A stretch of DNA of 64,000 nt. Origin: Minwuia thermotolerans. Lineage in GTDB: Bacteria; Pseudomonadota; Alphaproteobacteria; Minwuiales; Minwuiaceae. Below are positions 26,191 through 35,386 of the stretch, one piece after another. The notes beneath the pieces were generated by a model. The model saw only the letters and a program-made list of their open reading frames with translations, did no database searches and was not told the DNA's origin. The stretch is taken from the NCBI RefSeq assembly GCF_002924445.1, contig NZ_PIGG01000010.1, positions 124,001 through 188,000 of the forward strand, given 5' to 3'. How positions within the stretch are numbered: position 1 is the stretch's first letter; each line of letters opens with the position of its first letter. Made by a program: the position numbers and the translations under genes.

Positions 26191-27270
26191 TTAAGGTTCC
26201 CGCAGATAGGTTTCCAGCACGTCGTCGCCGAAATGCGCGATGGCCGCCCTGCGGAACCTGGGAACGTCGGCCAGCTTCTCCAGCCCGAAGCCCCCGATCG
26301 CCGGCAGACCGTCGCCCCCGATCAGCGTCGCAGCGCGGAACCACGCCAGTTCGTCGACCAGGTCGGCGGCCACGAAGGCGGCGGCGACCCGCGCTCCGCC
26401 CTCGATCAGCAGACGCGTGATCCCCGCCTCCGCCAGCGACCGCAGAACGTCGCCCGGCGCGGGCACCCCGCTCGCCGAAACATCGAAGCGGAACAGGCGC
26501 GCACCCCTGGCTTCCAGCGCCGCGGCGCGCGCCGGGTCCGCCTCCATGCCGCAGAAGACATAGAGCGGCGTCTGCGCCGCGGTGTCCACCAGCCGGCCCG
26601 ATGGCGGGATCGACAGCCGCGAATCGAGCACCACCCGCACCGGGCTGCGCTGCGCCAGGCCCGGAAGCCGGCAGGTCAGTTCCGGATCGTCGGCCAGGGC
26701 GGTGCCGGCGCCGATCAGGATCGCATCGTGACTGGCGCGCAGCAGGTGCCCCCGCTGCCGCGCGGCGCCCGCCGTGATCCATTTCGCGTCCTTGGCGCCG
26801 GTGGCGATGCGCCCGTCCAGCGTCGTCGCCAGCTTCAGCGTGACCATCGGGCGGTTCGCCGTCCGTTGAAGGACGAAGCCGCGGTTGAGCGCGGCGGCCT
26901 GGTCGGACAGAACGCCCGTGACCACTTCGACGCCCGCGTCACGCAGCATCTCCACACCACGGCCATTCACCCGCTCGTCGGGATCGGTCATGGCGATCAC
27001 GACCCGGGCGACACCGGCCGCGGCCAGCGCCTCCGCGCAGGGCGGCGTGACGCCGTGATGACTGCAGGGTTCCAGCGTGACATAGGCGGTCGAACCGCGG
27101 GCGGCCACGCCGGCGCGGGCGAGCGCTTCCGTTTCGGCATGCGGGCGGCCGCCGGGTTGGGTCCAGCCCCGGCCGATCACGCGGCCGTCCGCGACCAGCA
27201 CGCAGCCAACGGCCGGATTGGGCGCCACCTGCCCCAGTCCGCGCCGCGCCAGCATCAGCGCGTGGGCCAT
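26191..27270 (-). CDS. ribD: Bifunctional pyrimidine deaminase/reductase of riboflavin synthesis
   Basis: 359 residues from the ATG at 27270. The N-terminal deaminase has the zinc site PHAETEAL and TLEPCSHHGVTPPCAEAL; the C-terminal reductase has RPMVTLKLATTLDGRIA and LLIEGGARVAAAFV. It carries out the second and third steps from GTP to riboflavin. The start is uncertain: family members often have a few residues before the first conserved methionine, so a TTG at 27315 inside the end of nrdR is possible, while an ATG at 27387 would overlap nrdR by 101 bases. Confidence 0.9.
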   Translation of the reverse strand: MAHALMLARRGLGQVAPNPAVGCVLVADGRVIGRGWTQPGGRPHAETEALARAGVAARGSTAYVTLEPCSHHGVTPPCAEALAAAGVARVVIAMTDPDERVNGRGVEMLRDAGVEVVTGVLSDQAAALNRGFVLQRTANRPMVTLKLATTLDGRIATGAKDAKWITAGAARQRGHLLRASHDAILIGAGTALADDPELTCRLPGLAQRSPVRVVLDSRLSIPPSGRLVDTAAQTPLYVFCGMEADPARAAALEARGARLFRFDVSASGVPAPGDVLRSLAEAGITRLLIEGGARVAAAFVAADLVDELAWFRAATLIGGDGLPAIGGFGLEKLADVPRFRRAAIAHFGDDVLETYLREP

Positions 27271-27286
27271 GTGGCGGCGGTCGGCC

Positions 27287-27763
27287 TCAGTCGTGGACTT
27301 CGTCGCGCTGGCCAAGTTCGCGTCCGATGAAGTCCTCGAAGTCGGAGGCCTCGCGGAAGTTCCTGTAGACCGAAGCGAAGCGGACATAGGCGACCTGGTC
27401 CAGGTTGGCGAGCGCCCGCATGATCAGTTCGCCGATGGTCTGTGACTGGATCTCCGATTCGCCTGAGCTCTCGAGCTGACGCACGATGGCGTTGATGGTC
27501 CGCTCGACCCGTTCGGGATCGACGGGCCGCTTGCGGATGGCGATGTCGATCGAGCGGGCGACCTTGTCGCGGTCGAAGGGCACGCGCTGGCCGTTCTTCT
27601 TCACCACGGTCAGTTCGCGGAGCTGGATCCGCTCGAACGTGGTGAACCGGCCGCCGCAGTTGGGACAAAAGCGCCGGCGCCGGATCGCGGTGTTGTCCTC
27701 GGTGGGACGCGAATCCTTCACCTGCGTGTCGGCGTTGTGACAGTACGGACAGCGCATGCCCAA
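27287..27763 (-). CDS. nrdR: Transcriptional repressor NrdR
   Basis: 158 residues. An N-terminal zinc ribbon ([20 protein letters not shown] and [18 protein letters not shown]) precedes an ATP-cone domain ([20 protein letters not shown]). NrdR senses ATP/dATP and represses ribonucleotide reductase genes. It sits between glyA and ribD, a standard alphaproteobacterial order. Its stop is 16 bases before the chosen ribD start. Confidence 0.95.
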   Translation of the reverse strand: MGMRCPYCHNADTQVKDSRPTEDNTAIRRRRFCPNCGGRFTTFERIQLRELTVVKKNGQRVPFDRDKVARSIDIAIRKRPVDPERVERTINAIVRQLESSGESEIQSQTIGELIMRALANLDQVAYVRFASVYRNFREASDFEDFIGRELGQRDEVHD

Positions 27764-27784
27764 TCCCCCCTGGTCAGGCCGTGG

Positions 27785-29089
27785 TCACAGGCCCTGCGTA
27801 TAGATCGGGAACCGGCCACAGAGCTGCTTGACCTCTTCGCGCGCCTTCGCCTCCGCGGCCCCGTTGTCGCCGTTGGACTGGGCGTAGGCCTCCAGAACGT
27901 CGGCGATCAGGTGCCCGACCTTCTGGAACTCCGCTTCGCCGAAGCCGCGGGTCGTTCCCGCTGGCGTGCCGAGCCGGACGCCCGACGTAACCATGGGCTT
28001 CTCCGGGTCGAATGGCACGCCATTCTTGTTGCAGGTCATCCAGGCGTTTTCCATCGTCCGTTCGGCGTCACGGCCGGTAACGCCCTTGGAGCGCAGATCG
28101 ACCAGCATCAGATGCGTGTCGGTACCGCCCGAGACGATGTCGAAGCCCCGCTCCATCAGCGCCCCGGCAAGCGCCTTCGCGTTGGCCACGACCTGGCGGC
28201 TGTAGGCGTGGAACTCGGGCTTCAGCGCCTCGCCGAAGCCGGCCGCCTTGGCGGCGATGGCGTGCATCAGCGGCCCGCCCTGAAGTCCGGGAAAAACGGC
28301 CGAGTTGATCTTCTTGCCCAGCGCCTCGTCGCGGCTGAGGATCAGCCCGCCGCGGGCGCAGCGCAGGGTCTTGTGGGTCGTCGAGGTGACGATCTGCGCA
28401 TGGTCCAGCGGGTTCGGGTGCACCCCGCCGGCGACCAGGCCGGCGAAATGCGCCATGTCGACCATCAGCCAGGCACCGACCTCGTCGGCGATCTCCCTGA
28501 ATCGCTTGAAGTCGATGATGCGCGGATAGGCCGATCCGCCGGCGATGATCAGCTTCGGCCTGTGTTCCTTCGCCAGCTTCTCCACTTGATCGAAGTCGAT
28601 CAGGGCATCCTCGCGCCGAACGCCGTACTGAACGGCCTTGAACCACTTGCCGGACTGGTTCGGCGCGGCCCCGTGGGTCAGGTGCCCGCCGGCGTCCAGC
28701 GACATGCCCATGACCGTGTCACCCGGCTGCAGCAGCGCCATGAAGACGGCCTGGTTGGCCTGAGCGCCCGAATGGGGCTGAACGTTGGCGAAGCTGCAGT
28801 CGAACAGCTTGCAGGCCCGCTCGATCGCCAGCCGCTCGGCGATGTCCACGAACTCGCAGCCGCCATAGTAACGCCGGCCCGGATAGCCTTCGGCGTACTT
28901 GTTCTGGAACACCGTCGCCATCGCCTTGATGACCGCGGGGCTGGCAATGTTCTCGGAGGCGATAAGCTCGATCTGGTTCTGCTGACGGTCCATCTCCAGC
29001 CGGAAGGACTCGAACAGTTCGGGATCGTCGCGCTCCAGGTCCGCCGACCAGAAATCACGCACCGCGTCGGTTGCTTCAGCCATGCTCAT
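27785..29089 (-). CDS. glyA: Serine hydroxymethyltransferase
   Basis: 434 residues from the ATG at 29089. It is PLP-dependent and interconverts serine and glycine while loading tetrahydrofolate with a one-carbon unit. Motifs are [31 protein letters not shown], and the PLP-lysine region [15 protein letters not shown]. The start 29089 is chosen because the upstream rpiB stop is at 29091 and GGACAGG precedes it; 29083 is also possible. It is second in the rpiB-to-thiL operon. Confidence 0.95.
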   Translation of the reverse strand: MSMAEATDAVRDFWSADLERDDPELFESFRLEMDRQQNQIELIASENIASPAVIKAMATVFQNKYAEGYPGRRYYGGCEFVDIAERLAIERACKLFDCSFANVQPHSGAQANQAVFMALLQPGDTVMGMSLDAGGHLTHGAAPNQSGKWFKAVQYGVRREDALIDFDQVEKLAKEHRPKLIIAGGSAYPRIIDFKRFREIADEVGAWLMVDMAHFAGLVAGGVHPNPLDHAQIVTSTTHKTLRCARGGLILSRDEALGKKINSAVFPGLQGGPLMHAIAAKAAGFGEALKPEFHAYSRQVVANAKALAGALMERGFDIVSGGTDTHLMLVDLRSKGVTGRDAERTMENAWMTCNKNGVPFDPEKPMVTSGVRLGTPAGTTRGFGEAEFQKVGHLIADVLEAYAQSNGDNGAAEAKAREEVKQLCGRFPIYTQGL

Positions 29090-29090
29090 T

Positions 29091-29546
29091 CTACCTGTCC
29101 TCATCGCCTTGGGCCGCGAGGCCCAGTTTGTCGACCCGGCGCTGATGCCGTCCACCCTCGAATTCCGTCTCGAAGAAGATGCGCACGCAATCCCGGGCCG
29201 TTTCTATGCCGATGACCCGCGCGCCGAGCGCGAGCACGTTGGCGTCATTGTGCAGCCGCGTGAGCCGGGCCGACGTCGCGTCACTGACTGCGGCGGCGCG
29301 GACCTTCGGCTCGCGGTTGGCGGCCATGGATATGCCGATGCCGGTGCCGCAGACCAGAATGCCGCGTTCGGCCCGGCCATCGCGGATGGCGGCCGCCAGC
29401 CGCCATCCGAAGTCCGGATAGTCGACGGAATCGGCGCTGTCGGTTCCGACGTCGAGCACCCTGTGCCCGAGCGCCTCGACGTCCGTCTTCAGCGCCTCCT
29501 TCATCTCGAAGCCGGCGTGATCCGCTGCCATGACGACGGTAACCAT
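29091..29546 (-). CDS. rpiB: Ribose 5-phosphate isomerase B
   Basis: 151 residues, RpiB/LacAB family. [16 protein letters not shown] marks the N-terminus; [13 protein letters not shown] carries the catalytic cysteine and [15 protein letters not shown] the partner region. It interconverts ribose 5-phosphate and ribulose 5-phosphate; the latter is the RibB substrate, so its place at the head of a riboflavin operon makes sense. GGAAGG is 3 to 4 bases before the ATG at 29546; upstream in-frame starts lack conservation. Confidence 0.93.
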   Translation of the reverse strand: MVTVVMAADHAGFEMKEALKTDVEALGHRVLDVGTDSADSVDYPDFGWRLAAAIRDGRAERGILVCGTGIGISMAANREPKVRAAAVSDATSARLTRLHNDANVLALGARVIGIETARDCVRIFFETEFEGGRHQRRVDKLGLAAQGDEDR

Positions 29547-29791
29547 GCGCCTTCCATCCGTTTCCGGGAACAAGGCCAGGGGCATACCACATCTTGTGGA
29601 GAAATGCGAAGCGGCACGCGCGGCCGCCCACGCCGATGCGACGCATTGACCGGCCATTCCGGGCCGCCGGAACACCACTCGCGCCGATAGCCGAGCACAT
29701 GGTCAGTTAGCGCATAAAGCGATTGATCGAGCCATAACGCTATCTTACCGTTATGAAAATGTTGCAATATCAACCGGAACAGAATGGGGAA

Positions 29792-30214
29792 ATGACCGTG
29801 GACCGAGCAGAGAGCGACGAACAGACGGAGGCCCGGAGCCTGCTTCGCATGACGTCCAGCATCTCGGCCGCCTATCTGGCCAATAATCAGGTAGCGCCGG
29901 GCGATGTGCACACGGTGATTGTGACCGTCCGGTCTGCGCTCAGTGCATTGATGCAGCCTGCCGACGACCGGAATATTGCACCTCCGGAACCAGCGGTGCC
30001 GATCAAGCGTTCCATCACGCCCGACCATCTGGTGTGTCTGGAAGACGGCAAGAAGCTGAAGATGCTGAAGCGCTATCTTCGGGCCAGATACGACATGACG
30101 CCGGACGATTATCGCGCCAGGTGGAACCTGCCGCCGGACTATCCCATGGTGGCGCCGAACTACGCGCGGCAACGGTCCGAGTTCGCCCGCCGCATCGGCC
30201 TCGGCAGGAAGTAG
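29792..30214 (+). CDS. Ros/MucR-family transcriptional regulator lacking zinc-binding histidines
   Basis: 140 residues from the ATG at 29792 (a start at 29753 would add 13). The N-terminal helix region (RMTSSISAAYLANNQVAPGDV) drives oligomerisation in this family and the C-terminal domain (VCLEDGKKLKMLKRYLRARY, then DMTPDDYRARWNLP) binds AT-rich DNA. MucR/Ros proteins act as global silencers of surface, motility and symbiosis or virulence genes. The usual C-x2-[C/D]-x9-H-x3-H zinc site is here Cys82, Asp85, Tyr95, Arg99, so both histidines are lost. The upstream 29700-29790 is AT-rich and could be a self-regulated promoter. It converges with livM. Confidence 0.88.
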   Translation: MTVDRAESDEQTEARSLLRMTSSISAAYLANNQVAPGDVHTVIVTVRSALSALMQPADDRNIAPPEPAVPIKRSITPDHLVCLEDGKKLKMLKRYLRARYDMTPDDYRARWNLPPDYPMVAPNYARQRSEFARRIGLGRK

Positions 30215-30241
30215 CCCCGCCCCTTCGCCCGGCGGGCCGCC

Positions 30242-31543
30242 TCAGTGCCGCTCCGGTATCAGCCCCTTTGGCGCGAATCGCATTACCAGCAGCAGGATGG
30301 CCCCCATCAGCAGATAGCGCGTGTAGGCGGCGCCGGCGACCAGGTGCTGCGACAGGAAGGAATCGTCGGCCATGGGCAGGGTAATGGTCTGCATGAACCA
30401 GTTGCCGAGCGGCTCCGCCTCGACCCACAGGAACCAGATCACGAAACCGCCGAGGACCGCGCCCCAGTTGTTGCCCGACCCGCCGAGAATGACCATCACC
30501 CAGATCAGAAAGGTGAAGCGCAGCGGAATGTAGCTGGTCGGCGTGAGCTGGCCGTCCAGGGTGGTCAGCATGGCGCCGGCGATGCCGCAGGTGGCGCAGC
30601 CCAGGACGAACACCTGCAGGTGGCGACCCGTGACGTCCTTGCCCATCGCGGCAGCGGCTTCGCGGTTGTCGCGGATCGCCCGCATCATCCGCCCCCAGGG
30701 CGAACGCAGCGCCCGCTCCGCGAACCACATGACGATCGCCAGCACCAGCAGGAACAGCGCCGCGTAGCAGAGCTTGACGAACAGTCCTGCGAGATCCGAG
30801 AGATCCGGGGCGTCCAGCCAGTCGGCGAGACCGATGAACCATGGCTGCTGCACCAGCACGACCTCGTAGGGCACCGGCCGCGGCAGGCCGGTGACGTTCT
30901 TCACGCCGCGGGTCAGCCATTCCTCGTACTTGATGACAGCGATGATGATCTCTGAAATGCCCAGCGTGGCGATGGCGAGATAGTCGGCCCTGAGGCCGAG
31001 CGCGATCTTGCCGATGAACCATGCCGCGCCGGCCGCCACCAGCCCGCCCAGCGGCCAGGCCAGCACGATCGGCAGCCCCATGCCGCCGAGATAGCCGGTC
31101 TGGGCCGAATCGACGGCCTCGATCTGGCGCGCCGCCGGCACGAAGAACTCCGAGATCAGGAAATAGCCGGCGATCATCAGCACGATGGTGACCGGCAGCC
31201 GCATCGTCCGTGGCGTCAGGCGCCGTGCGACGATGATGGCGACCACCGTGGCGGCCAGGCTGAGGGCCGCCAGCAGGATGTCGGTACCGCCCGCCGCCCA
31301 GGCGGCGTCGACCGGCGGCATGGACACAAGCACCGCGGTCAGACCGCCAAGCGCTGTGAAGCCCATGATGCCGACGTTGAACAGGCCGGCATAGCCCCAC
31401 TGCATGTTCACGCCGAGCGCCATGATCGACGAGATCAGGCACAGGTTCACGATGCCCAGCGCGACGTTCCAGCTCTGGTAGAAGCCGACGAAGATCAGCA
31501 GCAGCGCCATCGCGCCGAAGAGAAAGAGCTTCCGGGTCATCAT
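30242..31543 (-). CDS. livM: Branched-chain amino-acid ABC transporter permease LivM
   Basis: 433 residues with about ten membrane helices, the LivM family. Typical text is IMALGVNMQWGYAGLFNVG near the start, ALGLRADYLAIATLGISEII, and the EAA-like loop WGRMMRAIRDNREAAAAMGKDV that contacts the ATPases. The long form with an extra helix pair near 90-130 is usual in alphaproteobacteria. It overlaps livH by one base (A of the stop/start) and is the last gene of livJGFHM. Confidence 0.93.
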   Translation of the reverse strand: MMTRKLFLFGAMALLLIFVGFYQSWNVALGIVNLCLISSIMALGVNMQWGYAGLFNVGIMGFTALGGLTAVLVSMPPVDAAWAAGGTDILLAALSLAATVVAIIVARRLTPRTMRLPVTIVLMIAGYFLISEFFVPAARQIEAVDSAQTGYLGGMGLPIVLAWPLGGLVAAGAAWFIGKIALGLRADYLAIATLGISEIIIAVIKYEEWLTRGVKNVTGLPRPVPYEVVLVQQPWFIGLADWLDAPDLSDLAGLFVKLCYAALFLLVLAIVMWFAERALRSPWGRMMRAIRDNREAAAAMGKDVTGRHLQVFVLGCATCGIAGAMLTTLDGQLTPTSYIPLRFTFLIWVMVILGGSGNNWGAVLGGFVIWFLWVEAEPLGNWFMQTITLPMADDSFLSQHLVAGAAYTRYLLMGAILLLVMRFAPKGLIPERH

Positions 31544-32553
31544 CAGATCACCTTCCCGCGGATGATTCCGGTCGGCCGGATCAGCAGCACCGCCACGAGG
31601 ATGATGAAGGAGACGGCGAACTTGTACTCCGTCGACAGGAGCTGCACGAGACCCTCCGGCGCCCAGTCCTCGGGGCCGAGATAGCCCAGGAACTTCTTGA
31701 AGGCGTAGGTGACCATGACCTCGGAGAAGGCGACGACGAAGCCGCCGAGGATGGCGCCCACCGGCTGGCCGATGCCGCCCAGGATGGTGGCCGCGAAGAT
31801 CGGCAGCAGGATCTGCAGGAAGATGAACGGCTTGTAGGTCTTGTCCAGGCCGTAGAGGGTGCCGGCAATCGCCGCGAGGGTCGCGGTGATGATCCAGGCG
31901 ATCATGACCACGCGATCCGGATCCACGCCCGAAAGCAGCGCCAGATCCTCGTCGTCGGAGTAGGCGCGCATGGCCTTGCCGGCCCGGGTCTTCTGCAGGA
32001 ACCAGAACAGCGCAGCCATCACGGCGACGGCGACCACGACCGTGAGCACCTGCGTCTGCTTCAGTGCGATGCCTTCCCTGAGGCCGGTGACCTGCCGGAA
32101 ATCGCCTGCGGTGAAGATGAAACGCGCGCCATCAGTGAAGGTCTGGTCGTCCGGGCCGATGATGATGCGGATCAGACCGGCCAGCACGAACATCACGCCG
32201 ACCGAGACGATGGCGAAGACGATCGGGTTGGAATGCTGGCGATGATAGAAGCGGAACACGAAGCGGTTGGCGGCCAGCGCCATCAGGATCGTGCTGGCGA
32301 TGCCGATGGGCAGGGCCAGCAGCGCCGTCGGAAAGGGCGCGATGCCGATCCCCTGCGCCTGCATCCACCAGGTGGCGAGAATGGTCGACATGGCCCCCCA
32401 GGACATCATCTCGCCATGGGAGAAGTTGGCAAAGCGCAGGATGCCGAAGATCAGCGTCACGCCGAGCGCGCCGAGCGAAAGCTGCGCGCCGTAGGCGATG
32501 GCCGGCACCAGGACGAAATTGGTGATCAGCGCGAGGGCGTTGAGAACGTCCAT
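31543..32553 (-). CDS. livH: Branched-chain amino-acid ABC transporter permease LivH
   Basis: 336 residues with about eight helices. GALGVTLIFGILRFANFSHGE is the family N-terminal signature; KTRAGKAMRAYSDDEDLALLSGVDPD is the EAA-like coupling loop. It pairs with LivM to form the transmembrane pore for branched-chain amino acids or related amides/urea. Its start abuts the stop of livF directly (32553/32554). Confidence 0.93.
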   Translation of the reverse strand: MDVLNALALITNFVLVPAIAYGAQLSLGALGVTLIFGILRFANFSHGEMMSWGAMSTILATWWMQAQGIGIAPFPTALLALPIGIASTILMALAANRFVFRFYHRQHSNPIVFAIVSVGVMFVLAGLIRIIIGPDDQTFTDGARFIFTAGDFRQVTGLREGIALKQTQVLTVVVAVAVMAALFWFLQKTRAGKAMRAYSDDEDLALLSGVDPDRVVMIAWIITATLAAIAGTLYGLDKTYKPFIFLQILLPIFAATILGGIGQPVGAILGGFVVAFSEVMVTYAFKKFLGYLGPEDWAPEGLVQLLSTEYKFAVSFIILVAVLLIRPTGIIRGKVI

Positions 32554-33261
32554 TCAGCCCCCCAGGAACGAACGACGGACTTCCTCGTTGGCGAGCAGCG
32601 CCTCGCCGGTGTCCGTGAAACGGTTCTGGCCCTGCACCAGCACGAAGCCGTGGTCGGCGATCTCCAGCGCCTGGCGGGCATTCTGTTCCACCATCAGGAT
32701 GGCGATGCCGGTCCGGGCGATCTCGAGGATACGGTCGAACAGTTCGTCCATGACGATGGGCGAGACGCCCGCCGTCGGTTCGTCGAGCATCAGCAGCTTC
32801 GGGGCGGTCATCAGCGCCCGGCCCACCGCAACCTGCTGGCGCTGGCCGCCGGAGAGTTCGCCCGCGGGCTGGTTCCGCTTCTCGCGCAGCACCGGGAACA
32901 GCTCGTAGACCCGTTCCATGGTCTCGCCGTATTCGTCGTCGCGGATGAAGGCCCCCATCTCCAGGTTCTCCTCGACCGTCATGGAGACGAAAACATTGCG
33001 GTTCTGGGGCACGAAACCCATGCCTTGGCGCACACGCTCCTGCGGCGCCATCCGCGTGATGTCCAGGCCATCGAGCACCACCGCGCCCTTGCGCAGGTTC
33101 AGCATGCCGAAGATCGCCTTCATGGCCGTCGACTTGCCGGCGCCGTTCGGTCCGACCACGACGGCGATCTCGCCCTTGTCGACGATGATGTCGCAGTCCT
33201 CGATGATGTCGGGGCCGTTGCCATATCCGCCGGTCATGCCGGTCGCGGAAAGGAAACTCAT
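32554..33261 (-). CDS. livF: Branched-chain amino-acid ABC transporter ATPase LivF
   Basis: 235 residues, the usual length. Walker A GPNGAGKS, signature LSGGQRQQVAVGRALM and Walker B LLMLDEPTAGVSP are intact. The short C-terminal part without a regulatory domain fits LivF. It is one of two cytoplasmic ATPases energising LivHM and overlaps livG by 4 bases at 33258-33261. Confidence 0.94.
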   Translation of the reverse strand: MSFLSATGMTGGYGNGPDIIEDCDIIVDKGEIAVVVGPNGAGKSTAMKAIFGMLNLRKGAVVLDGLDITRMAPQERVRQGMGFVPQNRNVFVSMTVEENLEMGAFIRDDEYGETMERVYELFPVLREKRNQPAGELSGGQRQQVAVGRALMTAPKLLMLDEPTAGVSPIVMDELFDRILEIARTGIAILMVEQNARQALEIADHGFVLVQGQNRFTDTGEALLANEEVRRSFLGG

Positions 33262-34040
33262 GACGTTGCCTGCCGCTCGTGCTTGCGGCCGGTGCCGAGA
33301 TAGGCCTCGATGACCTCTTCGTCGTTCTTCACCTCGTCGATCGTGCCCTGCATCAGCAGCCGCCCCTCCGCCATGACGATCACCGGATCGCAGAGCCGGG
33401 CGATGAAGTCCATGTCGTGCTCGATCATGCAGAAGGTATATCCGCGCTCCTCGTTCAGGCGCTGGATCGAGGTGGCGATGGTGTTCAGCAGCGTGCGGTT
33501 GACGCCGGCGCCGACTTCGTCGAGGAGCACGATCTTGGCGTCGACCATCATCGTGCGGCCCAGTTCCAGCAGCTTCTTCTGGCCGCCCGAAAGGTTGCCC
33601 GCGAGTTCGTTTTCCAGATGCGAAATCTGCAGGAAGTCGAGCACTTCGCGGGCGCGCTCGGCGACGCGCGCCTCGACCTCGCGGACGCGGCGGTAGTCGA
33701 ACCAGGCGTGGCGAAGCTGTTCGCCGGGCTGTTGGTCCGGCACCACCATCAGGTTCTCCAGCACCGTCAGGGTGGCGAACTCGTGCGCGATCTGGAAGGT
33801 GCGCAGCAGGCCCTTGTGGAACAGTTCGTGCGACTGCAGTTCGGTCACGTCCTCGCCGTCCAGCAGGATCTGGCCCGAGGAGGGCGGGAAAACGCCGGCG
33901 ATGATGTTGAACAACGTGGTCTTGCCCGCCCCGTTCGGACCGATGAGGCCGGTGATCGAGCCCCGGGCGATATCCAGCGTCACGCCGTCGACGGCGTGAA
34001 TGCCGCCGAAGTGCTTGGTGACGTTCCTGACGGTGATCAT
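33258..34040 (-). CDS. livG: Branched-chain amino-acid ABC transporter ATPase LivG
   Basis: 260 residues. Walker A GPNGAGKTTLFNIIAG, signature LSGGQKKLLELGRTMM, Walker B KIVLLDEVGAGVN and a switch histidine (IEHDMDFI) are present. The Glu-Val after the Walker B aspartate is as in LivG-type proteins. It is separated from livJ by 73 bases that hold a strong hairpin (34060-34088), likely setting expression relative to the binding protein. Confidence 0.94.
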   Translation of the reverse strand: MITVRNVTKHFGGIHAVDGVTLDIARGSITGLIGPNGAGKTTLFNIIAGVFPPSSGQILLDGEDVTELQSHELFHKGLLRTFQIAHEFATLTVLENLMVVPDQQPGEQLRHAWFDYRRVREVEARVAERAREVLDFLQISHLENELAGNLSGGQKKLLELGRTMMVDAKIVLLDEVGAGVNRTLLNTIATSIQRLNEERGYTFCMIEHDMDFIARLCDPVIVMAEGRLLMQGTIDEVKNDEEVIEAYLGTGRKHERQATS

Positions 34041-34059
34041 GGGTTCTGAAGCCGGGAAA

Positions 34060-34088
34060 GAAGCGGCCGGGATCGTCCCGGCCGCTTC
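34060..34088 (-). terminator. Intercistronic hairpin between livJ and livG
   Basis: A perfect 13-base-pair inverted repeat with a three-base loop lies between the stop of livJ and the start of livG. On the transcribed strand it is followed by CTTTCCC, a weak U run, so it may be a partial terminator or a 3' stabiliser of the livJ message. Either would make more binding protein than permease, the ratio such systems usually need. Confidence 0.7.
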
Positions 34089-34113
34089 CCCGTCCCGTTC
34101 GGGTGTTGGCGGA

Positions 34114-35298
34114 TCAGTGGTACTTGACCGTGGTGAACGCGCCGTCCTTGACGACCGACTCGCGGAAGCTGCCGGCCGCCTCGCCGGGGCCGATCAGTTC
34201 GACCGCGCCGGCGCCGACATAGTCGATGTCGCCGCCGTCGGCCAGGATCTGCAGAGCCTTCTTCAGTTCGCCCGGATAGATCTTCTCGCCCGGCGCGTTG
34301 GCGACCTTCGTGACGTGGTCCTTGTAGACCGAGCTGTCGGTGGAGCCCGCCGACTGCATCGCCAGCAGCAGGATCGCCGAGGCGTCGTAGGCTTCCGGCA
34401 CATAGGGGTCGTCGCCCTTGAAGCCCTTGCCCTCGCTCATCTTCGCGAGCATGTCGGCGCCCGGGCTGTCAGTGCCGGGGTTGGTGCCGATGGAGCCGTC
34501 GATCCCGGTGCCGAAATTGTCGGTGAGCGATTCGCCGACCATGCCGTCAGGCAGCATGAAGGTATCGAAGGCGCCCGTATCCAGCGCGGCCTGAATCATG
34601 CCCTTGCCGCCCTGGTCCAGATAGCCGGCGACGATCAGCAGTTCGCCGCCCGCGGACGCCAGCGTCGCGACCTCGGCCGAGTAGTCGGCCTTGCCGTCCT
34701 CGTGCGAAGCGACAGCGGTGATGTTGCCGCCCATGCTCTCGAAGGAGGACTGGATGGAATCCGCCAGGCCCTTGCCGTAGTCGTTGTTGGTGTAGGTCAG
34801 GGCCGCATTCTTGATGCCCTTGTCGGACAGGATCTTGGCGATGATCTCACCCTGCCGCGCATCGGACGGCGCGGTGCGGAAGAAGTACCCGTCATCCTCG
34901 ATCGTCGACAGCGCCGGCGACGTCGCCGACGGCGAGATCATGACGATACCGTTGGCGCGCACGACGTTGTTGAGCACCGCCGTGGTGGCGCCGGAACAGG
35001 TCGCGCCGACAATGCCGACCACGCCTTCCGAGGTGATCAGGCGTTCGGCCGCGGCCGTCGCGGCGGCGGCATCGATGCAGGTGCTGTCGCCGCGGACGGA
35101 GACGACCTTGCGGCCGCCGAGGAACATCCCGCTGTCGGAGACTTCCTGAATGGCGAGTTCGCCGCCCATCGCCATGGGCTTGACGAGCGACTCCGTCGGG
35201 CCGGTGAAGCCCTGCAGCATGCCGACCTTCACGTCGTCGGCGACCGCCGCGCCACTGGCCATTGCGGCGGCGAAAACAAGCGGAAGCATTCGTTTCAT
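34114..35298 (-). CDS. livJ: Branched-chain amino-acid ABC transporter substrate-binding protein
   Basis: 394 residues. A signal peptide (MKRMLPLVFAAAMASGAAVA, then DD) sends it to the periplasm. The type I periplasmic binding fold shows VKVGMLQGFTGPTESLVKPM, RLITSEGVVGIVGATCSGATT, TAPSDARQGEIIAKILSDKG and YTNNDYGKGLADS. It delivers ligand to LivHMGF; ligand may be a branched-chain amino acid, another amino acid or an amide. First gene of the operon; a good GGGAG lies upstream of the ATG at 35298. Confidence 0.92.
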   Translation of the reverse strand: MKRMLPLVFAAAMASGAAVADDVKVGMLQGFTGPTESLVKPMAMGGELAIQEVSDSGMFLGGRKVVSVRGDSTCIDAAAATAAAERLITSEGVVGIVGATCSGATTAVLNNVVRANGIVMISPSATSPALSTIEDDGYFFRTAPSDARQGEIIAKILSDKGIKNAALTYTNNDYGKGLADSIQSSFESMGGNITAVASHEDGKADYSAEVATLASAGGELLIVAGYLDQGGKGMIQAALDTGAFDTFMLPDGMVGESLTDNFGTGIDGSIGTNPGTDSPGADMLAKMSEGKGFKGDDPYVPEAYDASAILLLAMQSAGSTDSSVYKDHVTKVANAPGEKIYPGELKKALQILADGGDIDYVGAGAVELIGPGEAAGSFRESVVKDGAFTTVKYH

Positions 35299-35386
35299 GG
35301 TGTTATCTCCCTTTGTACCCCTGACACACTCTGCATCTTTGGCGGCATGATTTCCAGAGCGCGTGTATCCGGGACACGTCCCACGC

